DNA of 64,000 bases, from positions 2,666,001 to 2,730,000 of the forward strand of contig NW_015622547.1 in the NCBI RefSeq assembly GCF_000835495.1, given 5' to 3'. This DNA is from Cladophialophora immunda (lineage: Eukaryota > Ascomycota > Eurotiomycetes > Chaetothyriales > Herpotrichiellaceae). Position 1 is the stretch's first letter; each line of letters begins with the position of its first letter. Under the pieces are notes generated by a model that made no database searches, was not told the origin of the DNA, and saw only the letters and a list, made by a program, of their open reading frames with translations. Positions 1 to 10,541 of the stretch are shown piece after piece. Made by a program: the position numbers and the translations under genes.

Positions 1-1281
1 CAACTTCTCGGGGTTTAAGACGTTGTTGGCAGGTAAAGGATGGGATGACCTCGGGTTAGTCATCTGTCATATCGTCAGGGGTGGGATGAAGAAGACTGAC
101 TGTTGATAATGCAGGTACCCGATCGCGGAGATCTCAGCTGCTGGAGACGTCGTCATCACCAAGGCGAAACAGGGTGGAGGCTTTGTGACGATCGACACTT
201 GTAAAGCTCAACTGCTCTATGAGATACAGGGACCTTGGTACTTCAACTCCGATGTCACTGCTATCATCGATGAAGTAGGCTTCACACAACTCGCGCCTAA
301 CCGCGTTGCCCTTCACGGGGTCAAGTCGTCGCCGCCTCCTCCCACCACCAAAGTCGGAATCACGGCTCAAGGAGGCTTCCAGGCCGAAAGCCTGTGGTAT
401 ATGACCGGTTTGGACATCGAGCAAAAGGCACAAATGTGGGAAGCACAGTTGCGACGAGAGCTCTCTCCTTACTCGCACCGTTTTAGTCTGCTGAAGTTCA
501 TGATGAATGGCACATGCCCCGACGACCCTGTCGACCAAGACCGCGCCACGGTCGGATTCCGAATCTTTGCGCAGGCGCCCCGCAGAGAAGACCTTGCGGT
601 CGAGAAGTTCATGAAACCCATATGGAACAACCAGATGCAGGCATATCCCGGGGCCACGTTCCATAACGACCACCGGACGGCGTTCCCCAAACCCTATTTC
701 GAGTACTACGTGACTCTTCTGCCCCAGAGCAAGGTCCATCATACCGTCCACCCACCCGAAGGCCCCGCGTTTGAAATCGAAGCTCCTGGCGACACACGAG
801 AGTACCCTAAACAGCAGCCCGATCAACCCTCCACCGCAGATCCCGCCAGCCTGCAAAGTTTTGGTCCCACGACAAGGGGCCCGCTAGGCTGGATTGTGCA
901 CTCACGGAGTGGAGACAAAGGCAGTGATGCGAACTGCGGCTTCTGGGTCCGACACGAGGACGAGTACGACTGGCTTCGGAGTCTTCTCAGCACCGAGAAG
1001 ATGAAGGAGTTGCTGGCAAAGGAGTACAATGGGAAGAAAATTGTAAGATCTTCCACCAGGAGAAGAAGCACACGCGCCTACAACTGTTACTAATTGTGTG
1101 GTGTAAGGACCGATTTGAACTCCCGAATGCCTGGGCGATCCATTTCCTGTTTCATGATCATCTTGATCGAGGGATTGGCGCCTCTAGTACTTACGACATT
1201 ATTGGAAAGAATGTGGGCGAATTCCTCAGGGCACGATACGTCGATATCCCCGAGAAATTCTTGAGCAGGGGACGGATATAG
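1..1281 (+). CDS. AtuA-like (DUF1446) protein, 5'-truncated
   Basis: 3' part of a gene that begins left of the window. Exons are about 2-54, 115-1042 and 1108-1281. Intron 1 (55-114, GTTAGT..GCAG) joins the reading as KGWDDL|GYPIAEI, and intron 2 (1043-1107, GTAAGA..AAG) has a TACTAAT-like branch site at 1087-1093. The product carries hallmarks of the DUF1446/AtuA family: NFSGFK, GYPIAEI, a VITKAKQGGG segment, and near the C-terminus HSRSGDKGSDANCGFW, which begins the small AtuA-like domain fused behind the main domain. AtuA proteins are linked to acyclic terpene and branched acyl-CoA catabolism in bacteria; the reaction is not established and the fungal role is unknown. The three exons read through without a stop to TAG at 1279-1281. 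Family assignment is strong and function weak. Confidence 0.85.
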
Positions 1282-2064
1282 CTTTATGCACCGAAGAAGT
1301 GTCACGAATCCTTCACAGCGATCAGGCTGCTGGCTGCATCAGATCTTACATGATTTTCTTAAGCTCCACCGATCTTCCAGTCCCAAACCTTCATGACTTA
1401 GAGAACATCCAGCTCCGGCCCACTTAGCTGCAAAGACCTTATCCCCACTGTACGTTAATCTCTAAGCTCTCGACAAAATCGTCCGTATCTCGTTAACATG
1501 TTTCGCCACGGCCCCCCATTTGCAGTAACTGCCATTTGTTCGCTCGCCACCCTTGTTCCCTAACCGGGTCATATTTTGAGCTCTTTCTTGTATAATGTAA
1601 CCCAATCATAACTGGGACGAGGCTTCTAGCCATGGGCATCAACTCGTACGGCGGCAGGCAACAGGAACGTTCACATCTTGTAGACTAGTTGATTGCTTGA
1701 ATAACTATACAAGGAAAGAAAATCTCTCTCTGAGGACTCTGCCTCCCGCCAGGCCGAGGAGAAGAAGGACCTAACCTGGGGTAGTGCCCGGAACTGACCA
1801 ATCAGGAGGCAGGATTGTCGGCCTGTACATTGTACAGGCAAATCACCCAGCCTCGTCGCTTACCTACCTACCACCTCAAGCCTCTCAAACCTCCCCCATT
1901 ACAATATGCAAAATACAGCAGTGCCCATCTCGGAGCGATGAGATGGTCACCCGCTGGTCCCGCTACGGTCGTCTCGACGCCTGTTGCTTTCTCATATTAT
2001 ATCGTCGTTATCGCCTCCGCACAGCGAGAGGTGCAGTTGCAGCCTGTCGTTCCACCGTGTTAGC
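1282..2064. other. intergenic region
   Basis: No convincing gene. It holds the 3' flank of the AtuA-like gene and the upstream flank of the Ras-like relic. Short ORFs here lack family motifs and splice signals. Confidence 0.5.
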
Positions 2065-2701
2065 ATGGCGATAAAGCAACCCTCGTTCAAATTGGTGGTC
2101 CCCGGGTATGCCCAAGCGGGAAAGACGGCGCTAACCATCCAGGTATGAAGGTCGCATTGATCACCGTGACCGATAGTTGTGTTCTAAGTCCTTCGTCGAG
2201 AGCTACGATCCGACCATGGAAGACTCATACCGACAGCTATTCGAAATTGATGGGCAGAAATGCAAGCTATAGATTCTCGATACTGGCGGTCGGGAAGACT
2301 GCACGAGCTTCCGCGTCCAGTGGACCAAGACCCGGGGAAGGGTATGTTTTGGTGTACAGCCTCACGCCGCGAAGTTTGTTCGAGAGATCCAACTCATTTC
2401 AGACACGAATACAAGAAGTCAAATAATTAGCTCTGCTTTACTCCGCCGCAAATGGAAGTCCCACCTCGGCCGGCCCATTCCGATCGTGTTCGTATGCCAC
2501 AAGAGCGACCTACTCGACAATAGGGAGGTGTCGACGGAAGAAGGCGGGCCACTGGCGAAAGAACTCTCGGTTGGTGGATTTTGGGAGACGTCCGCAGAAT
2601 CCGGCATCGGCGTGAAGAAGTCGTTCTATGAAAGTAATTCGGGGTTTGCGGCGGCTGAGACAGCCACTGGTGGTGATGAGTCCAAATGCTGCAGTGTCTA
2701 G
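2065..2701 (+). pseudogene. decayed Ras-family small GTPase
   Basis: Ras homology runs across this stretch but is broken. The ATG at 2065 opens a reading with a P-loop-like GYAQAGKT followed by ALTIQ. After a 34 bp gap bounded by GT..AG (2143-2176) it continues with [20 protein letters not shown], close to the Ras switch I region, and then meets an in-frame TAG at 2270-2272. Past the stop, DTGGRED stands where Ras has DTAGQEE. The frame then shifts near 2330 to read GYVLVYSLTPRSLFER, ends in TAA, and shifts back near 2430 to read VFVCHKSDLL (NKxD position) and ETSAESG (ETSAK position). It finishes with a CAAX-like CCSV before TAG 2699-2701. One stop and at least two frame changes cannot be removed by plausible introns, since the apparent intron is shorter than normal for fungi. 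Most likely a dead paralogue of Ras1/RasA. Confidence 0.85.
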
Positions 2702-3409
2702 AGAACTTCTTCCGGAGGGCCACGATCAACAACGACGAACCAATGTTAGGACACGACACGAGTTGAAGAAGGACTAAGTTGCTTAGGGAGCGCTCAGGGA
2801 GCGGAAGGTGAGCCAAGGGTGAGCAAAGCGGCGAGCGGCTAATCAAAATAGGATTGATGGATGATAGGTTTTTTCGCTCGCGACTCCCCATGTAGTACTG
2901 TAGTGCATGTAGTACTGTAGTGGTATAGGGGTGTTGGTCCAGTAAGCATGAGCGGGTGGCTCGGTCAGCACACGAGGAGGTGAAAGGGATGGCGGCCATT
3001 GTTCGAATCAAGCAAAAAGTGACGGGCGAGTGAAGCAATTCTGGAAGCCCATTTGATGGCCACTGGAAGGGGGCATCAAGCCACAATCTTGGCCTGGTGA
3101 GGTGATGACTGGTGGTGGTTGATTTCTGGCGCAGCGGGCGCAGTTGGCGCAGTTGGGGCGACTGGGGAGCCCGATCAGCCTAAAACTTTGCGGCGTCGTC
3201 ATCGGGAATCATCATGTTTTGAATTTAAACCCGCGACGCAGCAAAGGGGGCCAACTTTTCACTAATTACATGTCTCTGTCCAGGTCCAGGTCCAAGATCC
3301 AGCATTCCTCGGACCACCCTCAATGGAAACACACATCGGCGCCACAATCAGCTCTCAATAACACTCGGACTTTCTGCGAGACCTGTTCGCGACAGCCCTC
3401 CTCACCACG
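2702..3409. other. intergenic region with a tandem duplication
   Basis: Presumed promoter and leader of the downstream membrane-protein gene. A 17 bp perfect tandem duplication lies at 2889-2922. No gene seen on either strand. Confidence 0.5.
2889..2922. repeat. 17 bp tandem duplication
   Basis: Two adjacent identical copies of CATGTAGTACTGTAGTG. Each contains the smaller palindrome AGTACT. No function is implied by the sequence alone. Confidence 0.9.
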
Positions 3410-4957
3410 ATGCCGCCTCGAAACAGGCATTTCCACACGCGAGAGCCATTCCGACATGACACCAGACTGACGCTGGAACGCGCCGAGGGACCCTTCAGCT
3501 GCCTCAATCCCACGCGGGCGCATTTCAACCATTCTGGGTCCGTCTCCAAAGGAACCCCGGATGAAGTTGAGACTTCGCAAGAAAACGGCCATGATGAAAC
3601 CGAGCAGGAAGTCCCCAAGCGCTATTCCGAATCCGACGTCCCCGCCAAAAATGTCAGGTTCCTGTGGCGATCGCGAGACAATCGAAAGGGCCGACATCCT
3701 TTGCTCGTCCAGAGGCCGAAGCCGGGGGAAGAGGCCTATTTTGTGACCCCGAGACGAACGTCGGATCCCCGAGAGGTCCTGAAAACCGTTGTCAGAACCT
3801 TTACGTACTATCCGGTCTGGGATATCTCGTGGCTCGTGGCTTTTATATTCACTTGGGGGAGTATCGTCTGGGTTTTGAACGTATGCTTTTGATCTCTCGA
3901 AACCTCCCAGACGGCCGAGCAAACGCATTCGACTAACCACTTCTGCGGTTCTATGTAGGGCTTCTTCGTCTGGCTCCCGGTTGCAGCCCCCTCGACCGAG
4001 TTTGACGGCGAGATCTACTATGGAGGAGGCGTCACAGCATTCATCGGCGCCATCCTTTTCTTCGAAACCGGCTCGATCCTCTTGATCTTTGAGGCCATCA
4101 ACGCCAACAACACCGGCTGTTTCGGCTGGGCCGTGGAGCAACTGTTCGACGACGACGAGCAGAAAGGAGGCGTGGCGAGACTCCGCGTAGTCGCCAACCG
4201 CCACCACTGTCACCACTTCCACCAGAACCGACGGAATTTCGTCGGGAAGCCGTCGAAGCTGACCGTCGCCGACGCGCAACCGCCGGCCAAGGGCGGCAAA
4301 AGGGCCTGGCAGTGGTTCCCCTCGTGGCACGACCTGCGGACGCATTACCTCCACGAGTTTGGCTTCCTTGCCGGGTCGGCTCAGCTGTTTGGCGCGACCG
4401 TCTTCGGCATCTCTGGCATCACCGCCCTGCCCGGCATCTTCAATCACCTGACGCCCGAGTGGCGGCTCAATGCCGCGTACTGGATCCCGCAGGTGATCGG
4501 GGGCAGCGGCTTCATCGTCAGCAGCACGCTGTACCTGCTCGAGACGCAGCAGAAGTGGTACAAACCGGCGCCGCATCTCCTGGGGTGGCACATCGCGTTT
4601 TGGAACCTCGTGGGCGCGTTTGGCTTCACGCTCTGCGGCTGTCTGGGCATGGCGTACAAGAACTCCGGAGCACAGTACCAGGCCGGATTGGCTACATTCT
4701 GGTACGTTTTTCTCCCTCTCTCCCTCCCTCCACCTTCAGCGTAATGCCCCCCCTTCCACACTTCCCCCGTTGAAGAGACCAACAAAAGTGCACGTGATAT
4801 CTCGAGGCTTTCGTTTACCCTTCACTGACCGAACGCCACCGTGCACAGGGGCTCGTGGGCCTTCTTGATCGGCAGCTACCTCCAGCTCTTCGAGAGTTTG
4901 AACAAGAACCCCGTGGAAGAGGTGGCGACCGACCAAGACTTTGAGGGGAGACAATGA
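3410..4957 (+). CDS. conserved fungal integral membrane protein, unknown function
   Basis: Three exons: 3410-3880, 3959-4701 and 4849-4957, with introns 3881-3958 (GTATGC..GTAG) and 4702-4848 (GTACGT..ACAG). The product is about 440 residues. The first 130 residues are polar, probably cytosolic. Hydrophobic segments follow: a first at DISWLVAFIFTWGSIVWVLN; further ones around FFVWLPVAAP and FIGAILFFETGSILLIFEA; then a His-rich loop (NRHHCHHFHQNRR); and a C-terminal block of four or five segments ending in SWAFLIGSYLQLFESL. The layout matches a widely distributed but uncharacterised Pezizomycotina membrane-protein family with FTYYPVWD and HYLHEFGFLAG-type motifs. The family call rests on my recognition of these motifs. 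Substrate, partners and location are unknown. No signal peptide is evident. Confidence 0.85.
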
Positions 4958-5863
4958 GAGGAACTCGCGGGGAGTTTTTCCCCCCCCCTTCCCGGAGCAT
5001 GTCCATGTTGGTTGGGTATTGTCATTTTTCTCATGGTATACGGCATCTGCCATGCTATCCTACTCCAGAAGGGAAAAAAAGTTCGATAATGGATTTTGGG
5101 GAGAATATAACAGGTCAAAGTACGGGTTCAGGATTAAAAAAAAAGTTGGGTTCTCAAGGAAATAATAGCTGGTACCTTCGCGTCTTTTGGATGGGTGGTA
5201 ATGTTTTACTGGGTACTTAGGTCCATGGGATGGATAATCTCAAACTCAGATCTCGGATTGAAACATCCTAGAGATAGCATGGGTCGAACATCCCTCTTGT
5301 ACCTCTCCGCGTTAGTAGGTAGGTCCTAGGCATTTACCCACGACGTGATTAGAGTCCCGTCCTCATCCTCATCCTCACACAAGTCTGTGCTGTGTCCTGG
5401 CCATCTCCAGGGCGCGGGCACAGGTGGTTGGTCGGTTCCCAGTCGGAGCAAACCGGCCACTTGCGACGGAGGGACGACTCGCACAAACGTACTCGGCCGC
5501 CGTAGGAACATGTACAGTACCTGTGTAATAAGTAATATCTGAATCAGAGGGGGAGGTTGTCTCTCTCGGCGCAGGCTTCGTTCCGGCGGCAGAAAACGCC
5601 CTTTCGGTTACGGGCTCGGCGGCGGCGCAGAGATGCCTCGGCAAATCTGACTGCGGTGCGACTGCGCTACGAGTCTTACTACCACCACTCTCCGATGGCT
5701 CTCCAATTCAAGATCATTGATGGTTTTTTCCATACATTTCTACATAGCTATCTGCAATAAGTCGACTGCGGTTCTTCTTTGACTTCCTTTTCTGGTCTTC
5801 TGCACCTGCGAAAATCATTAGTCGGACTGTTGGTTGAAGTCTTTCGGATACACACAGCAAGCC
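4958..5863. other. intergenic region
   Basis: Holds the 3' flank of the membrane-protein gene and the promoter side of the dehydrogenase gene. An internal GTAGGTAGGTCCTAGG stretch lies near 5325-5340. No gene recognised. Confidence 0.5.
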
Positions 5864-6937
5864 ATGGCGCAAAGAGCTCAGCAGATCGCTTCCCATCTCA
5901 ATTACCCCTCGGGCATGTTGGCCGGGCAGGTCGCCATTGTGAGTTCACCCCAGCAGCAGCAGCACGAGTGACTCTCCGTCGAGGTCTCAATTGTGCGATC
6001 CACGAGCACCGCAAGCTGACGAAGATCCCACAGATCACAGGTAGCGGCCAGGGCATCGGGGCCGAGTGCGCGCGGCTGTTCGCCAACGAGGGCGCCAAAG
6101 TGGTCGTGTGCGACGTCGACGCGGCCAAGGGCGAGGCCGTGGCCAAGTCCATCAACGATGCCACCCCGGGCAACAAGCGCGCCATCTCAGTGCCCGGCGA
6201 CGTCACCGACCCAAACTACTTCCCTGTGCTGGTCTCCAAGGCCGCCGAGTTCGGCAACGGCAAGATCCACATCATCGTCAACAACGCCGGCTACACCTGG
6301 GACGGCGTGATCCACAAGATCACCGATAAACAGTGGGACACCATCATCAATGTGCACAATACCGCCCCCTTCCGGCTGGTCAGGCAGGCGGCCCCGTACT
6401 TCCGCGTCAAGGACGGCGAGAAGAGAGTCATCATCAACATCTCGAGCACGTCTGGCACCCATGGCAACGCCGGGCAGGCCAACTACAGTCTGGCAAAGGC
6501 GGGCGTCACCGGCTTGACCAAGACCATCGCAAAGGAGTGGGGACCGCAGGTACGTGGTTTGTTCCTGTGCGAAGGGCGATACCGCACTGTCTGATAAGTT
6601 GAGACACTGATGCTGACCTTGACTTTTACTCTTGCGGCAGTTCGGCGTCCGCGCCAACACCATCGCCTTCGGGCACATCGACACCCGATTGACCCGTGCA
6701 AAGGAAATCGGAGCCTTCATCACCACCGCCGACGGCCAGCGTGTCGCGCTGGGCATCCCAGGAAAGCAAATTGCCGACCGCAAAGGAGAGGACCCAAATG
6801 CCGCCTACAGAGACATCCCCCTGGGACGACCTGGCACAGCGACCGAGGCCGCAGGTTCCATTTTGGCCGTGTGTTCCCCGCTGTTCAGCTATGTGAACGG
6901 ACAAACCATCGAAGTGACGGGCGGACGGAACATGTAA
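5864..6937 (+). CDS. short-chain dehydrogenase/reductase (FabG-like)
   Basis: Three exons: 5864-5938, 6034-6549 and 6641-6937, with phase-0 introns 5939-6033 (GTGAGT..ACAG) and 6550-6640 (GTACGT..GCAG). The product is 295 residues. Classical SDR landmarks are all present: the NAD(P) glycine motif TGSGQGIG at about 27-34, an acidic residue after strand 2 in VVVCDVD, NNAG at about 108-111, the catalytic serine in NISSTSG (about 162-165), and Y176/K180 in YSLAK. The C-terminus ends in VNGQTIEVTGGRNM, typical of 3-oxoacyl-ACP reductase-like SDRs. The Asp after strand 2 argues for NAD(H), though this is inference. A fungal protein of this type could be a mitochondrial or secondary-pathway ketoreductase; no cluster around it helps decide. 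The start was chosen because intron 1 joins the short exon 1 directly to the Rossmann motif. Confidence 0.92.
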
Positions 6938-7692
6938 AGACGAGAGGGTAGACTGATCAGAGTGTTGAGGGAGGGTGCAGGTCGTGGGGGAGAAAGTGGC
7001 AGGGCGAGCAATCCTCGTCGTGGTACCTCGATGGGAACGTCTCGAGAAGGGGTAGTGACGGAAGTGTACAATGGGATGGTGTAATGTACAGCACGACTTC
7101 AGCCGAGAGCAGAAAAATAGAGCAACAAAACTTGAACCACAAACACCACTCACCTTCAAGCTACGGGAACATTACCAGTAAAGGCAGCTCGGCAGCGGAT
7201 TACGAACCACCCGATAGACTTTGAGCCTCCCCTGACCAACCTGATGACCGGATAGCTGTTTACACATTGGACAGCCATCGGATAGTGGACTCGATAACAA
7301 GGCTGCAACAGGCGAGCAGGCGAGCATCTCCGGCAACCCGCAATATGCGGAAATAGGTCCGTAGAAGCGGAGAGCAGCTTAGATAATGCTTCAACGCTTG
7401 ACTCGTGCTTGTCGACCGTTGGAGACGCCACCAAACTTCGATTGCCGACGGCGCGTCGCTCTTAGTCGGCTCGCTCGTTCTCGGCCCTTGTAGCTCGCAT
7501 GTATTTGAGCTTCTCCTCCGCCGCTGCCACATTTCGCTCGAGCTAGATTTTTCTGGGTGGGCGAGAGTCTTGTCTCCTCGATGACTTGTTCGCTTGCATT
7601 CCATCTTTAATTGGCCCTTATTCGACATCACATTCTGAGGGTGAACTGCTGTACTTGAGCGCTGCGGCGGGGGGGCCAGCGGCTGTGTGGCA
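6938..7692. other. intergenic region
   Basis: Separates the dehydrogenase from the next transporter, both on the plus strand. No gene or clear regulatory element seen. Confidence 0.5.
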
Positions 7693-9300
7693 ATGGAGAA
7701 ACAATCCACCCAGGTTTGTCCTGCACAGGACCTCGATGTCGAAGCAAGGACACAGCCCGTCGATTTTCCAAAGGTCGAACCGACAACATCAATCGGAGCA
7801 TCACTCGCCCAAACCGAATCCGACCCCTATGGCTGTCGCCCGGCGTGTTTCAGCAGTCTCTTCCAAGAATGCCTCTTTGTTCTTACCACGACAATCGCTG
7901 TGGGACAGAGTTCGATCTTCACCGGGGCAATCCTCTGCATGACCAACTATATCGGCAAAGATCTGAATATGACAGCAGCTGAAGTGACCTGGATCAGTGC
8001 TGCCCAGACCCTCGCAGCAGGCACATTCTTGCTCTTCTTCGGCCGGGTGGCGGATTTGTTTGGCAGAAGACTGCTCTTCCTTTGTAGCCTGGCCTTTTTC
8101 AGCATTTGCCTGCTCATCACGGGCTTTGCCACCAATGCCTACTTTTTGGATATCTTCTGTGGTCTCCTGGGCCTCAGTTCGGCAGCTTCCGTTCCCCCAG
8201 CCATTGGCAAGCTCGGCGCGGTTTATGACAGACCGAGTCGACGGAAGAACAGAGCCTTCGCCTGCTTTTCCGGAGGCAATCCGGTCGGTTTCGTGCTTGG
8301 GGCATTTATCAGTGGCGTGACCATGCAAGTTGCCAGCTGGAGAGCAGCATTCTGGGTCATGGCGGTGATCTATGCTTTCTTCTTCTTTGCGGCCCTGTGG
8401 ACCACTCCACCGGATACCGAACAGACACTTGGAGGACTCAACATGGACACCTTTGTGAAATTCGACCTTCTGGGAGCCCTTCTCGCCGTGGGTGGCATTG
8501 CCATGTTTACCGCCTCCCTGACTCTGGCGGGCGACGCTCCACGGGGATGGGGGACGCCATACGTGATTGCCTTGTTAGTGGTTGGGCTTGTCCTGGTCGC
8601 TGGCTTCATCTATTGGCAAAGTGTATTCCGGTATCCACTCATGCCGTTGAGAGTCTGGAAAGATCGAAACTTCACCCTGGTGGTGACGGTGCTCTGCCTT
8701 GGGTTTTATGGCTTTGCGGGGAATCTGTTTTGGTTGACGCTACTCTGGCAAAGGATCAACCAGCTGTCGCCGCTGATGGTCGCTGTCCATCTCCTCCCAG
8801 CGGGGATCGGAGGAATTCTGGTCAACGTGCTGGCAGCAATGATTATGCACCGAGTTTCAAACCGGGTGATCATGATCATCGGGGCTGTGAGTGCCGTGAT
8901 CGCTTCTGCCCTTTTCAGTGCGATATATACCTCGATATCGTTCTGGGCTCTTGCGTTTCCAGCTCTATTATTCAGCGTGCTGTCCCAGGACCTGGAGTTC
9001 ACGGTCACCAATATGTACGTCATGTCGTCTCTTCCCAGTGAGCAGCAGTCGGTGGCAGGAGGCCTGTTCAACACGGTAACCCGGCTTGTTGCAACGGTTG
9101 GGCTGGGCATCCAAACGAGCATTTACAACACCGCCGGAGGGGCCGCACAAGGGGTCGGGGCTGTCAGATATCGGCCGTATCAAGCCACGTTTTGGGTGTC
9201 TCTGGCGGGCGCGGTTGTGGCAGTATTTCTGGTGCCTTTCTTAACCATCGGGCGTCAAGGAGGGCGAAAAAAGCATGTTAATCGGGGACATCAGGATTAA
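7693..9300 (+). CDS. MFS transporter, DHA2-like (ATR1 type)
   Basis: Intronless reading of 535 residues starting at ATG 7693. After a 60-residue polar N-terminus, hydrophobic segments run almost to the end, with 14 spans likely. The MFS loop signature is seen as GRVADLFGRRLLF after span 2, and further typical pieces are AVYDRPSRRKNRAFACFSGG and SWRAAFWV. The length, the WISAAQTLAAGTFLLFFGR segment and the number of hydrophobic blocks fit the drug:H+ antiporter-2 group that includes aminotriazole/boron exporters of the ATR1 kind. Substrate cannot be read from sequence. A proton-driven exporter in the plasma membrane is the best guess. The C-terminal tail is short and basic (GRQGGRKKHVNRG). Confidence 0.9.
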   Translation: MEKQSTQVCPAQDLDVEARTQPVDFPKVEPTTSIGASLAQTESDPYGCRPACFSSLFQECLFVLTTTIAVGQSSIFTGAILCMTNYIGKDLNMTAAEVTWISAAQTLAAGTFLLFFGRVADLFGRRLLFLCSLAFFSICLLITGFATNAYFLDIFCGLLGLSSAASVPPAIGKLGAVYDRPSRRKNRAFACFSGGNPVGFVLGAFISGVTMQVASWRAAFWVMAVIYAFFFFAALWTTPPDTEQTLGGLNMDTFVKFDLLGALLAVGGIAMFTASLTLAGDAPRGWGTPYVIALLVVGLVLVAGFIYWQSVFRYPLMPLRVWKDRNFTLVVTVLCLGFYGFAGNLFWLTLLWQRINQLSPLMVAVHLLPAGIGGILVNVLAAMIMHRVSNRVIMIIGAVSAVIASALFSAIYTSISFWALAFPALLFSVLSQDLEFTVTNMYVMSSLPSEQQSVAGGLFNTVTRLVATVGLGIQTSIYNTAGGAAQGVGAVRYRPYQATFWVSLAGAVVAVFLVPFLTIGRQGGRKKHVNRGHQD

Positions 9301-10541
9301 ATGGTGTCGAGCAGGTATACAACACCGATAGAGAGACACAAGAATTTGCTTCGGGCGTCGACCAATTGAATTCATATTTGGATAGTCCTCATCGGGTGCG
9401 CAACACTTAGTCGGAGGATCACATCGGTGCTGGCCGTAGGCAAGGGGAAGGGGAGGGGGGAGGAGGAGCCTTGGTGACGGGGCGGACATCATCTCCGAAG
9501 TGTGCGATCCCCGAAGCAGTGCTAGTGAGGTGTACCTAACCCCCCCCCCCCCCCCAAAAAGAACATGGTTAGTAGAGTGGCTCGGTTAAGGGGCAGGAGG
9601 GGTTACTTGGGCGCTCCCTATCGCTATCGTCGGGTTGGGCCCCCTCCGCTATTGCTTCCTAGGCACCCATAGGCACCCATCAGCACCTAATGAGGCTGGC
9701 GAGGCTCACTTGGGCACTGACCTGCTATTCCGAGTGCTCGTAGGGATTCTAGGGAAGTCTAGGGAAGTCCTCGCGTGCGGCCAACACTGCAAGCCACTCT
9801 TACCGGGCCGCCGGTACCGGGTTCCTCCTTCAGGGTGTCCCAAAGGCCACCCCTATTGACTGGTCGAGGGTTGTGCCATCTCCACACCACCCAGTACGAG
9901 TCTGGCAATGACAACAAAAGTTTATAACAACGCGTAAATAGCTGGCAGGAACCACGTGTGGTGGAAGAGGAACTCGGTAGTCCAGTGACCGCATGGAACA
10001 TCGAGACAAAGATCCCCAAGCACCAGGGATACCCCAGGTAGGTGGCTCGGACTGCGGCTGTGTCTCGAAAGTGATGACCCTGAAATAATCAACGGCGCCC
10101 GTCGTTCCTTGTTTCACCTTTATTCTGCCACATTGAGCTCCGGGTACTGATTAACTCGGCCTCAGCCAATCGGCAGCTCGTCGAACGGCCATTCTGAGTC
10201 TGAACAAACAAAATCAGACAACGCATCTCACCCCCTGGCTCCCCGTAATATTCGCTCCATCACCAAGACGACTTGGACTCGACTCGACAGTCTGTTGCTG
10301 CACAAGACAGCCCGCAGAAGCCAGAAGCGACCACCTACACCCACGACAAGCCATCCATTCACGCAGCTCGCGCCCGTTGGAAACTCACGTCTGTCACCTT
10401 CAACCATCACTCCTCCCACACATCCTGCTCCGTCACGCCGAACTCGTCGAGACTGCCCACGTTATGACGAACGCTCCTTCTGTCAGAGCGTCGCAACCCT
10501 TCTCCAGTGCCGTGGCAGCGTCCCCGAGTTAGAGTGCAAAC
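9301..10541. other. intergenic region with poly-C tract
   Basis: No gene recognised. Contains a 16-base C run at 9540-9555, a short direct repeat of AGGCACCCAT near 9661-9680, and a repeated AGGGAAGTC near 9750-9770. The part next to 10542 is probably promoter and leader. Confidence 0.5.
9540..9555. repeat. poly-C homopolymer, 16 nt
   Basis: Run of sixteen C followed by AAAAAG, in intergenic DNA. Length may be imprecise because such runs are error-prone in sequencing. Confidence 0.9.

Noticed and set aside
2995..3025. GTTCGAATC, resembling the B box of a tRNA gene
   Set aside because: No A box at a proper distance and no pairing stems around it.
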